Shown: in pieces, positions 1-5,861 of the stretch
How the letters are laid out: each line of letters starts with the position of its first letter
Numbering within the stretch: position 1 is the stretch's first letter
Assembly: GCA_958349075.1 (NCBI GenBank)
Contig: CATWBR010000295.1
Coordinates: forward strand, 1 to 5,861
From: an uncultured Clostridium sp.
Lineage (GTDB): Bacteria > Bacillota > Clostridia > Lachnospirales > Lachnospiraceae
DNA: 5,861 nt
Direction of reading: 5' to 3'
Made by a program: the position numbers and the translations under genes
The notes under the pieces: model-generated
What the model saw: the letters and a program-made list of their open reading frames with translations, nothing else
Database searches by the model: none
Told to the model about the DNA's origin: nothing

Positions 1-429
1 TTGTCGGTCAGTATTCTCTCGGGTATGACGTTTGACAAGGCAGTTGAGGCGGCCGTGCGCAGCGGAGAGAGTAAAATGAAGGGCAGCTGCATTTTAGGAG
101 AATTCAAAGGACTTTTGGATGAATTGAACATGGGGATTAATAAGATAAAAGCATTGGAGCATATGAAAAACCGATGTATGAATCAGCATATTTCCATGAT
201 GGTAATAATGATTAAGCAGGCGGAACGTTTAGGAATGCCGATGAGCAATGTACTGAAACAGCTGTCGGTAGAATGCAGAATGGAGAGACAGCGCAGAATT
301 GAGGAAGCAGTCGGCAAATTACCGGTAAAGATGATGTTTCCTATGGCATTTTTTATATTCCCGGTCGTGTTTTTAGTTCTGCTGACCCCGGCGGCTTACA
401 GTTTTTTTGAATCGATGGGAGGCGTCTGA
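1..429 (+). CDS. tadC: TadC-like type II secretion F family membrane protein, C-terminal part (5' truncated by window)
   Basis: The reading frame is open from the first base, and TTG at position 1 could only formally be a start. What remains (142 residues) is the cytoplasmic helical part of a T2SSF domain followed by a terminal hydrophobic segment. Residues about 5-20 (ILSGMTFDKAVEAAV) match the usual 'gain-of-helix, A-L' opening of the domain. Residues 67-93 (IKQAERLGMPMSNVLKQLS) match the conserved 'Q-A-e-r-l-G-t-p-l-...-L' region. Residues 107-131 (LPVKMMFPM..., FPVVFLVLLTPA) match the signature end of TadC proteins, a membrane helix entered through LPVKM. In Tad/Flp pilus systems TadB and TadC form the inner-membrane platform that couples the TadA/CpaF ATPase to pilin assembly. 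Full-length TadC proteins have roughly another 100-170 residues with membrane helices at the N-terminus, so the gene very probably begins upstream. TadC fits better than TadB because of the C-terminal signature, but GspF-like relatives cannot be excluded. It overlaps the next gene by one base. Confidence 0.82.
   Translation: MSVSILSGMTFDKAVEAAVRSGESKMKGSCILGEFKGLLDELNMGINKIKALEHMKNRCMNQHISMMVIMIKQAERLGMPMSNVLKQLSVECRMERQRRIEEAVGKLPVKMMFPMAFFIFPVVFLVLLTPAAYSFFESMGGV
417..422 (+). promoter_or_regulatory. Ribosome binding site of the DUF192 gene
   Basis: GGGAGG lies inside the last codons of the tadC-like gene, 6 bases before the ATG at 429. This supports 429 over the in-frame ATG at 444 (residue 6). 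The TGATG junction indicates translational coupling. Confidence 0.7.
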
Positions 430-785
430 TGAAAGATGTGACAATGGAACTGGAGGGCGAGGTGATTTTTAAAAAAGTTTACCTGGCGTGTAATTTTATT
501 CAACGTTTTATGGGACTTATGGGAAAAAAAGATTTGGGAGCTTCGGAGGCAATGCTGCTGGAAACGGGAAGTGTCCATACTTTTTTTATGCATTTTACAA
601 TTGATGCAGTGTATATCGATGAAAACTTCAGGATCCTTTATCTGGAAAAATTGGAACCATGGAAGATTGGCTCCATCAAAAGGGGCGTGAAATATGTTTT
701 GGAATATAAAGCAGACGGCGGCCGGAGATTTGACGGAATGACTGGAAAGAGAATTGAACTGAAAATAACGGAGGGCAGGAGTTAA
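429..785 (+). CDS. DUF192 family protein
   Basis: This is a 118-residue protein with the pattern of the DUF192 family (PF02643). The segment FIQRFMGLMGKK (residues 23-34) corresponds to the family's 'a-x-x-R-x-x-G-L-M-x-r' opening. HTFFMHFTIDAVYID (50-64) corresponds to the core 'H-s-F-w-M-r-n-t-...-D-i-i-f-i-D' motif. A Pro-Trp pair (77-78) and YVLEYKADG (89-97) correspond to the later 'P-...-a-...-v-L-E-l-x-a-G' block. Length is normal for the family. Many relatives carry an export signal, but none is visible here, so this copy looks cytoplasmic. The biochemical role of DUF192 is not settled and I do not assign one. The 1-base overlap with the tadC-like gene and the 7-base gap to the next gene argue for a job linked to the secretion locus, which is inference. 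The start at 429 is chosen for its GGGAGG site. The C-terminal tail after residue 97 is short, basic and poorly conserved. Confidence 0.78.
   Translation: MKDVTMELEGEVIFKKVYLACNFIQRFMGLMGKKDLGASEAMLLETGSVHTFFMHFTIDAVYIDENFRILYLEKLEPWKIGSIKRGVKYVLEYKADGGRRFDGMTGKRIELKITEGRS
777..781 (+). promoter_or_regulatory. Ribosome binding site of the DivIVA-like gene (long spacing)
   Basis: AGGAG ends 11 bases before the ATG at 793, which is slightly longer than usual. It overlaps the last codons of the DUF192 gene. No better site lies closer, only the weak purine run AAAGAGA. Initiation may be weaker here or helped by translation of the upstream gene. Confidence 0.5.
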
Positions 786-792
786 AGAGAAA

Positions 793-1917
793 ATGGATAA
801 TAAGGATTTACAAGTAAGCGATTTTTTTCATCTGGATGTGGAAAAGTATTTAAACAAGCAGGTAACAAAAGCTCTGTTCGGTGGATATTCGAAAAAACAT
901 GTCGAACAATACTTTTGCGAGTTAAACAAAGATATGATTGCAATGAAAGATAATCTGGAGCGCCAGATAACGGATCTGACATTGGAAAATAATTGTCTGG
1001 TACAGGAAATTGAAGTATTACGGGAACAACTGAAAGAAGCTGAGTTCAAAAATATGACATTGTCCCAGGCGTTGGAAGCGGGAGATGAGGGAGAGGCATC
1101 CTTACAATTGGTACACGAGATTGCTCAATTGCGCGGAGAACTGGATTGCAGGGACAAGGCTTTAATCCAGAAAGACAGCATGTTAGGGGAGGCAGAAGAA
1201 CGGTTGAAGCAGGAAAAAGAAAAAGTGGAAAAAATGCGCGATGAGATGAAACTCATACAGGATTCTCAAGAAGTAATTAGGAAAGAAGAGGAGACTACGG
1301 TGAAGAAGGATGCCGGATTTTTAGAGCTGCTGACACAGCAATGGAACGAATATAAAGAGGAAAAAAAGGAACTGGCCAAAAACATAAAATTGGTAGAAGC
1401 CAGCAAAGTGCAGATCCGGCTGTGGTGCGGCTTCATATCTGACATAAATTCAGATTCAGATGATAAGTGGGATACGGCATTTGCCGAATGTCATGCCGAA
1501 AGCGAGAAACAAAGCCGGGAAATGCGGGGCGATTTTGAAAATATTATTAATGATGAAGTGACGATTGAACAGATTCTATCGAACATGACATTTATGGAAG
1601 AGATGAACCGCAAGGTACTGAGCAATCTGAAGGATAGTATCGCGGTGATGGGGGAATTGTCTAAACGGGTAGAAGAGATACTGGACGAAGAGGAGGTGAG
1701 GCTTACAGTATTACAGGAGAAAGAGCCGGGGCTCTATACCGGGGATTTAGATATGTTTAAAAAAGAGGCTGAGAATCGGCAGGAAGAACTGAAGGTATTT
1801 ATGAAAGAAAAAATGGATTCTCAGGACAGGATTAACCGTTATGAGGGAATTTATGATGAAATTGAAAAGGAGATGAGGAGGTTGGAAGAGATCGGTAAGG
1901 TTCTGGCGGAGGAATGA
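793..1917 (+). CDS. DivIVA-like coiled-coil protein
   Basis: This is a 374-residue, highly charged, mostly helical protein with no signal peptide or membrane segment, so it is cytoplasmic. Residues about 26-75 resemble the N-terminal lipid-binding domain of DivIVA/GpsB proteins. The stretch KALFGGYSKKHVEQYF aligns with the 'K-S-F-R-G-Y-D-E-D-E-V-N-E-F-L' segment of Bacillus subtilis DivIVA, and a heptad-rich coiled coil follows. Long coiled coil runs from about 50 to 205 and again from about 235 to 374. Between them, around residues 207-233, is a break rich in Trp, Cys, Asp and Ser (WCGF at 221-224, DSDDKW, C233) that may be a small folded spacer. DivIVA proteins oligomerise and mark curved membrane at poles and septa. 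A role in positioning a pilus or secretion machine is my inference from its place between tadC/DUF192 and the exported Ig proteins. Oddity: the membrane-inserting Phe-Arg pair of DivIVA is Phe29-Gly30 here. The protein is much longer than typical DivIVA (about 160-230 residues). Alternatively it is an unrelated coiled-coil scaffold with a chance match. Confidence 0.7.
   Translation: MDNKDLQVSDFFHLDVEKYLNKQVTKALFGGYSKKHVEQYFCELNKDMIAMKDNLERQITDLTLENNCLVQEIEVLREQLKEAEFKNMTLSQALEAGDEGEASLQLVHEIAQLRGELDCRDKALIQKDSMLGEAEERLKQEKEKVEKMRDEMKLIQDSQEVIRKEEETTVKKDAGFLELLTQQWNEYKEEKKELAKNIKLVEASKVQIRLWCGFISDINSDSDDKWDTAFAECHAESEKQSREMRGDFENIINDEVTIEQILSNMTFMEEMNRKVLSNLKDSIAVMGELSKRVEEILDEEEVRLTVLQEKEPGLYTGDLDMFKKEAENRQEELKVFMKEKMDSQDRINRYEGIYDEIEKEMRRLEEIGKVLAEE
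1908..1912 (+). promoter_or_regulatory. Ribosome binding site that decides the start of the first Ig-repeat gene
   Basis: GGAGG sits 1 base before the ATG at 1914 but 7 bases before the in-frame ATG at 1920. Only the second spacing is normal, so 1920 is the preferred start. The ATG at 1914 forms an ATGA overlap with the stop of the DivIVA-like gene and would add only Met-Arg. Confidence 0.7.
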
Positions 1918-1919
1918 GA

Positions 1920-4094
1920 ATGAAAAAAATATGGGGAATAGCACTCGTAATAGCTGCGATGACGTTTCATTTTCCTGTATATGCCGCTGTTGATAATACG
2001 GAGGTTGGATACGATGCACCGGAGGTTCCGGTGAGTGGTATTGAGATAGATAGTGATACTCTCGAGGTTGTGGAGGGAATGCAGGATTTTGTAAGAGCAG
2101 GTGTGCTGCCTCACGATGCGTCAAATAAGGAGCTGAGATACTCTAGCAGCAATACGGATGTAGCGAGCGTTAATTCAAAGTCCGGAAGGATCAGGGCGAT
2201 TGCGCCGGGAGAATGTTATATTAAGGCTGTAACGGCTGAAGGCGGTTATGAAAAAGAGTGCAGAGTAGTGGTAAAGGCAATCATTCCGGTTGAAGACATC
2301 GCAGTCGAAAGTGAGAGCTTGACACTGACGGAACGCACTCAGGGATATGTTTGTGCGAAAGTATTACCCGAGGACGCCACAAATCAGAAGATTCGGTATT
2401 CCAGCAGTGATACGGAAATAGCTGAGGTGGGAAGGTCGACCGGCATGATAAGGGCAAAAAAAGAAGGACAGTGTATGATCACGGCAGAAAGTCAGGATGG
2501 AGGGATTAAGAAATCAGTAACCGTCCATGTCGAGAAATGGGTACCGGTAGAATCAGTATCTCTGCAGCAGAAAGCGTATTCCATGACAGTTGGAGAATCT
2601 TCGTTTGCATGTGCAGCGGCCTCACCGGCCAATGCAACGGATACGCGTATACGATACGTATCGAGCGACAGCAGCGTGGTAAAGGTATCGTCCATAAGCG
2701 GGATGATTAAAGCAATATCTGCGGGGGAGTGTACAGTCAAGGCATACTCTGTGGATGGTAAGAAAGAGGACTCCTGCCGGATTACCGTTAAAGATCCATA
2801 TGTTAAAGTGACAGAAGTTGAAATCCTGAATATGCCGGAAAAAATTTATCCGGGAGATACGGCAGCCCTGGAGGTTCGGATACTTCCTGAAAATGCAACC
2901 AGAAAAGAGGTCAAATGGGAGTCATCTGATGAACATATCGTGAAAGTGTCTGAAGACGGGATGATAGAGGCATTGGGAGTTGGAACAGCAGTCATACGTG
3001 CAGTTTCGCCAGATGGAGCCGCCGGAAGCAGAAACATAGAGGTACTGCCGATTGCAGTCCGGAACATCCTGCTTGATAAAGAAGAAGTGGAAGTGGTAAA
3101 AGGGGAGGTTATTTCGGTCGGGTATCAGATTATACCTGACAATGCAACGAATAAAGCAGTATCTGTAGTATTGGAAAATGATGGAATTCTGTCTGTTTTG
3201 CCGGATTCCGGCGAGGGGAATATCAGTTTTTTGGCAAGAGCTGTTGGGACGGAATCGGTCATCTTTAAAACAGAAGATGGAGATAAACAGGCGTCCTGCA
3301 AAATTCAAATTGTGGATAATAAAAGGATTCCGGTTCAGGATATTGTTTTAGAATCAGAGCAATATGAAATCAGGGAGGGCGAAAGCGCAGCGATACGGTA
3401 CCATGTGATACCCGAGGACAGCAATGAACAGATATCCTTTAAATCTTCGGATCCGGAGATCGTGTCGGTCGTTTCCGGCACAGGGCTGATAAGAGGACTG
3501 AAAGAGGGGCAGGCGGAAATTCTTATTGAAAACAAAAGTAAAAGCGTCAGGCGGAAATGCCGGGTGAATGTTAAAGCACGGGATGTTGTTCGGTCACTTG
3601 TATTGAGTGATGAAGAGCTCTGCCTTACAGAAACCGAAAAGGCTCTGTTAACCGCGCACACAGTACCTGAAGTGTCGACACAGAAGATTATATTTGAGAG
3701 CAGTGACAACAGTATTGCAACGGTGGGAATGCGGAACGGTGTAATTAAAGCGCTTTCCATGGGAGAGTGTGTGATCACGGTTTCTGTGGAAGACGGACCG
3801 GCAGCGCAATGTAAAATAACTGTGACGCCGGCGATCCCGGTTGAAAAAATAGTATTGGACAGTGATGCTTTACACTTTAAGGCAGGGAGCAAAGGGTTTA
3901 TCAACGCAACGGTCCTGCCGGGGAATGCAACAAAGAAAAACGTTTTTTTTGAATCAAGTAATGAAAATGTAATCAGTATTAACAAAGGGACAGGTCTCTA
4001 TCGAGCCCGGATACCGGGAGAGAGTGTCATCACCGTATCGACGGCTGATAAAAAGGTAACGGCACAATGTCTGGTAACGGTAGACGTCCCGTAG
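1920..4094 (+). CDS. Secreted protein with eight tandem BIG2 Ig-like domains
   Basis: The product has 724 residues from the ATG at 1920 (726 if translation starts at 1914; residue numbers below use 1914). Residues 3-24 form a classical Sec signal peptide, with Met-Lys-Lys, a hydrophobic core and a probable cleavage after VYA. A short linker follows, and then eight BIG2 (PF02368-type) domains fill the rest at about 38-122, 123-208, 209-296, 297-378, 379-470, 471-555, 556-639 and 640-726. Each opens with a 'I-P-V-x-x-I-x-L' strand. Most carry 'V-L-P-x-N/D-A-T', 'Y-S-S-S-D/N-x-x-I/V-A-x-V', 'x-G-x-I-R/K-A' and 'G-E-C-x-I-x-V' blocks. Domain 5 is the most divergent, as it lacks the S-S-D motif. 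The protein ends at the last strand of domain 8. There is no LPXTG, SLH repeat, lipobox or C-terminal helix, so the attachment mechanism is not evident. BIG2 proteins are typically surface stalks, adhesins or cell-wall-associated modules. The gene follows the DivIVA-like gene with about 2 bases between and precedes a paralogous Ig gene by 15 bases. Confidence 0.88.
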   Translation: MKKIWGIALVIAAMTFHFPVYAAVDNTEVGYDAPEVPVSGIEIDSDTLEVVEGMQDFVRAGVLPHDASNKELRYSSSNTDVASVNSKSGRIRAIAPGECYIKAVTAEGGYEKECRVVVKAIIPVEDIAVESESLTLTERTQGYVCAKVLPEDATNQKIRYSSSDTEIAEVGRSTGMIRAKKEGQCMITAESQDGGIKKSVTVHVEKWVPVESVSLQQKAYSMTVGESSFACAAASPANATDTRIRYVSSDSSVVKVSSISGMIKAISAGECTVKAYSVDGKKEDSCRITVKDPYVKVTEVEILNMPEKIYPGDTAALEVRILPENATRKEVKWESSDEHIVKVSEDGMIEALGVGTAVIRAVSPDGAAGSRNIEVLPIAVRNILLDKEEVEVVKGEVISVGYQIIPDNATNKAVSVVLENDGILSVLPDSGEGNISFLARAVGTESVIFKTEDGDKQASCKIQIVDNKRIPVQDIVLESEQYEIREGESAAIRYHVIPEDSNEQISFKSSDPEIVSVVSGTGLIRGLKEGQAEILIENKSKSVRRKCRVNVKARDVVRSLVLSDEELCLTETEKALLTAHTVPEVSTQKIIFESSDNSIATVGMRNGVIKALSMGECVITVSVEDGPAAQCKITVTPAIPVEKIVLDSDALHFKAGSKGFINATVLPGNATKKNVFFESSNENVISINKGTGLYRARIPGESVITVSTADKKVTAQCLVTVDVP
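2025..4091 (+). repeat. Array of eight BIG2-coding repeat units (about 246-276 bases each)
   Basis: Unit boundaries, judged from the recurring I-P-V start strand, are about 2025, 2280, 2538, 2802, 3048, 3324, 3579 and 3831. The units are clearly repeated at protein level but strongly diverged at DNA level, sharing only short words such as those coding for L-P-E-N-A-T and S-S-S-D-T. This suggests an old expansion rather than a recent, slippage-prone array. Cys pairs in the last two strands are present in units 1, 3 and 7. Units 2, 5, 6 and 8 have only one of the two cysteines, and unit 4 has neither. Confidence 0.8.
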
Positions 4095-4097
4095 AAG

Positions 4098-4103
4098 AAG
4101 GAG
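4098..4103 (+). promoter_or_regulatory. Ribosome binding site of the second Ig-repeat gene
   Basis: AAGGAG lies 6 bases before the ATG at 4110, in the 15-base gap after the TAG at 4092-4094. There is no room for a promoter or terminator in this gap, so the gene is read with its upstream neighbour. Confidence 0.75.
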
Positions 4104-4109
4104 AAAAGA

Positions 4110-5798
4110 ATGAAATTAGGAAAAAGAATAGCAGTTTTAGGCGTGCAGGCCCTTGGATTTTCAATGTGTTTTACAAATGCAGCCTTTGCGGCTCCGGTAA
4201 ATTTAAATTCCAATATAGCTATGATGAGGGCTGAGTTATTAACAGGCGAGCTTAAAACGGATGGCATAAATCTGCAGGTGAGTGAGAAGTATATGATTCC
4301 GAATAGTATTATCGAAGGTGATGCGGACTTGAGTAAGCTCAGATATAGTACTGACAACTGGGATATTGCAGGTGTAAATTCCAGAACCGGAATCATTACG
4401 GCAAAATCGGCCGGTACCTGTACGATTACGGTAACATCATCAGGAGAATTACTGGCCACACTTGATGTTACCGTCAGGGATAAGACCCCGGTTGAAGGAG
4501 TTGTTTTTAAGACAAAGGAAATCAGCATGGTAAGAGGAGGGATGAACAGCGTGGCGGCTTCGGTTCTGCCTGAAGACGCAACGGATAAAAAAGTAAAATA
4601 CAGCAGCAGTGATACGTCGGTTGCCACGGTCAGCCAGAGCAGTGGCCTGGTAAGGGCCGTTGGAGGAGGAACGTGTACAATTACTGCGACGTCTGTGGGA
4701 AATCCGGAAGCAAAGGACACATGTGTGGTTACGGTATCTGATATAGCAGTAACAGATATTATATTAGACAAATCAGAGATTGCGGTGGCAATTGGAGAGA
4801 AAGCCCTTGTAAACGCGATGGTTGTACCTTCCGACGCATCCAGTCCAAGACTGAAATATGCATCCAGCAATACGGATATTGCAACCGTGAGCAGTGTTGG
4901 AAGTATTACAGGACGCAGTGCCGGCGAATGCGAAGTTACCGTAAGCGGAGGGGGAATTGTGAAGACCTGCAAAGTGAAAGTGACCCCTGATATCCAGGTA
5001 GAGGGTGTAGAATTTAACAGTACAAAGCTTTCGGTACCGTTAGGCGGGATTGAAATGGTGAGCGTCCAGGTATTGCCGGAAAATGCCACGAATAAAAAAA
5101 TTCGATATACCTCCAGTGATCCGGAAATAGCAAGTGTTGGCGGAAGAAACGGTGTGGTAAAAGCTAAAAAACCCGGCACCTGTATTATTACAGCTACATC
5201 GGAAGATGGAAACAAGACAGCTGAATGTGAGGTTACTGTTTCTACCGCGGTCGAAAACCTGGAAATAGCAAATGCGGAAGTGTTTAAGTCATTAGAAGAA
5301 TATACATCGACTCCACTGGAGGTGAAGAGCTATCCGGAGACGAGTGCATCTGAAAAATTAAGCTTTTCCAGCAGTGATGCCAATGTGGCGGAAGTGGACG
5401 AGGCAAGTGGAATGGTGACAGCAAAGGGACTGGGGGAATGTGTTATTACGGTTCAGGCACCTAACGGGGTGAAAACGTCCCAGAAGATTAAGGTTACGCC
5501 AGCGCCGTTAGGAGAAATAAAGCTGCTGGATATTACATTAGGTGATGGTCAGCGAACAAATTTGTATGAACAATTAGAATTTACGACCAGTACAGGGCGT
5601 CCAGTATTATCGAGTGATGATTGTTTTGCGGAGTATATTAAGGATATGGAGTTTGTTCTGGTTCCTGTGGGAGATTATCCATGTGTAGTGTTAGAGGATA
5701 ATGCCGTTTTATATGGCTTCAAGACAGGGAAGGAGGTACTGTATATTTACTATAAAAAGGAACTCAAGGCTGGATTACTTGTTAAAGTAGGCCAGTAA
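4110..5798 (+). CDS. Secreted BIG2 Ig-repeat protein with a unique C-terminal module
   Basis: This is a 562-residue protein. Residues 1-27 are a Sec signal peptide (M-K-L-G-K-R-I start, hydrophobic core, probable cleavage after AFA at 25-27). Residues 28-48 are a linker. BIG2-type domains follow at about 49-125 (divergent, lacking the I-P-V strand), 126-211, 212-294, 295-379 and 380-464, with the usual 'V-L-P-E-D/N-A-T', 'S-S-D-x-x-I-A-x-V' and 'G-T/E-C-x-I-T' blocks. Residues 465-562 are different. This is a beta-rich, aromatic module with FAEYIKDMEFVLVPVGDYP around 542-560 of the coding order (about 507-525 by count) and a final KEVLYIYYKK strand. It could be a very divergent Ig fold or a distinct capping or binding domain, and I do not recognise it. 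No LPXTG, SLH, lipobox (C20 is preceded by F-S-M, which does not fit) or C-terminal membrane helix is present. The protein is a paralogue of the eight-domain upstream protein and is probably co-expressed with it, so the two may form one extracellular structure (inference). Confidence 0.87.
   Translation: MKLGKRIAVLGVQALGFSMCFTNAAFAAPVNLNSNIAMMRAELLTGELKTDGINLQVSEKYMIPNSIIEGDADLSKLRYSTDNWDIAGVNSRTGIITAKSAGTCTITVTSSGELLATLDVTVRDKTPVEGVVFKTKEISMVRGGMNSVAASVLPEDATDKKVKYSSSDTSVATVSQSSGLVRAVGGGTCTITATSVGNPEAKDTCVVTVSDIAVTDIILDKSEIAVAIGEKALVNAMVVPSDASSPRLKYASSNTDIATVSSVGSITGRSAGECEVTVSGGGIVKTCKVKVTPDIQVEGVEFNSTKLSVPLGGIEMVSVQVLPENATNKKIRYTSSDPEIASVGGRNGVVKAKKPGTCIITATSEDGNKTAECEVTVSTAVENLEIANAEVFKSLEEYTSTPLEVKSYPETSASEKLSFSSSDANVAEVDEASGMVTAKGLGECVITVQAPNGVKTSQKIKVTPAPLGEIKLLDITLGDGQRTNLYEQLEFTTSTGRPVLSSDDCFAEYIKDMEFVLVPVGDYPCVVLEDNAVLYGFKTGKEVLYIYYKKELKAGLLVKVGQ
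4254..5501 (+). repeat. Array of five BIG2-coding repeat units
   Basis: Units start at about 4254, 4485, 4743, 4992 and 5247. Units 2, 3 and 4 each carry a Cys pair in the last two strands, spaced 13-16 residues. Units 1 and 5 keep only the first cysteine. Unit 4 is close to unit 2 of the upstream gene, with 30 of 46 residues identical across the central block by my hand count. This suggests the two genes arose from a shared multi-domain ancestor or exchanged units. Confidence 0.75.
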
Positions 5799-5841
5799 AA
5801 GTAATAAATGGCAGTTGAATCCCTAAATGAAGCAGGACACC

Positions 5842-5861
5842 GATTAAAAAGGATTAAAAAG
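5842..5861 (+). repeat. Perfect 10-base tandem duplication at the window end
   Basis: GATTAAAAAG occurs twice back to back (5842-5851 and 5852-5861). It lies in the spacer after the last gene and contains a possible ribosome binding site, so copy number could alter translation of a gene just outside the window. It may also be chance in A-rich spacer sequence. Confidence 0.55.
5846..5853 (+). promoter_or_regulatory. Possible ribosome binding site for a gene beyond the right edge
   Basis: AAAAAGGA is followed by 8 A-rich bases to the end of the window, which is the layout expected if a start codon lies at or just after 5862. No start is visible inside the window, so this rests on spacing alone. 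There is no terminator hairpin between 5799 and 5861, consistent with the operon continuing. Confidence 0.3.

Noticed and set aside
1..3. TTG at position 1 as a true start codon
   Set aside because: The T2SSF domain begins already in progress, and the usual N-terminal membrane region is missing. Truncation by the window edge is more likely than a genuinely short gene.
3335..3985. Minus-strand open frame of 216 codons
   Set aside because: It is also a shadow of the first Ig-repeat gene, with no family features.
4092..4110. Promoter or terminator between the two Ig-repeat genes
   Set aside because: The gap is only 15 bases and is filled by the ribosome binding site. No hairpin or -10/-35 pair is seen.
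4149..4190. Lipoprotein signal around Cys20 of the second Ig protein
   Set aside because: The residues before the Cys (G-F-S-M) do not fit a lipobox, because Met is at the -1 position. A normal signal peptidase I site after A-F-A follows.
3998..5215. Long open frame on the minus strand (405 codons) opposite the Ig-repeat genes
   Set aside because: It is antisense to clear BIG2 coding sequence and has a low-complexity Thr/Ser/Val/Pro product that mirrors the repeats. The frame stays open because of codon bias on the sense strand. There is no ribosome binding site or recognisable domain.
5808..5861. Possible start of a new gene (MAVESLNEAGHRLKRIKK, open to the edge)
   Set aside because: It has no Shine-Dalgarno sequence upstream of the ATG, and only 18 codons are visible. 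A possible ribosome binding site inside it points to a start just beyond the window instead. It cannot be excluded.

Overview
The window looks like one co-directional operon segment on the + strand from a low-to-moderate GC Gram-positive anaerobe, probably a Clostridia/Lachnospiraceae-type gut bacterium. This placement is an inference from the strong GGAGG-type ribosome binding sites, the tight gene spacing, a DivIVA-type protein, the BIG2-repeat surface proteins and the general codon use. No 16S rRNA or other marker is present to confirm it.

Layout: (1) positions 1-429 hold the C-terminal part of a type II/IV secretion inner-membrane platform protein (T2SSF family, most like TadC of Tad/Flp pilus systems), cut by the window start. 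(2) 429-785 is a small DUF192 protein, overlapping the previous stop by one base. (3) 793-1917 is a 374-residue coiled-coil protein whose N-terminus resembles the DivIVA membrane-targeting domain. (4) 1920-4094 is a secreted protein made of a signal peptide and eight tandem BIG2 (bacterial Ig-like group 2) domains. (5) 4110-5798 is a second secreted protein with a signal peptide, five BIG2-type domains and a unique C-terminal module of about 98 residues. The last 63 bases hold no convincing gene, no terminator and a possible ribosome binding site for a gene just beyond the edge.

Gene junctions are -1, +7, about +2 and +15 bases. I see no promoter or terminator between the genes, so all five are probably co-transcribed. 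A coherent but untested reading is a Tad-like pilus or secretion locus: TadC is part of the membrane assembly platform, the DivIVA-like protein could position the machine at a pole or septum, and the two Ig-repeat proteins would be exported stalk or adhesin subunits. Neither Ig protein has an LPXTG motif, an SLH or choline-binding repeat, a lipobox or a C-terminal membrane anchor. How they stay on the cell, if they do, is therefore the main open question. Other notable points are recurrent cysteine pairs in the last two strands of many Ig domains, and loss of the arginine in the DivIVA-type Phe-Arg membrane-binding tip.
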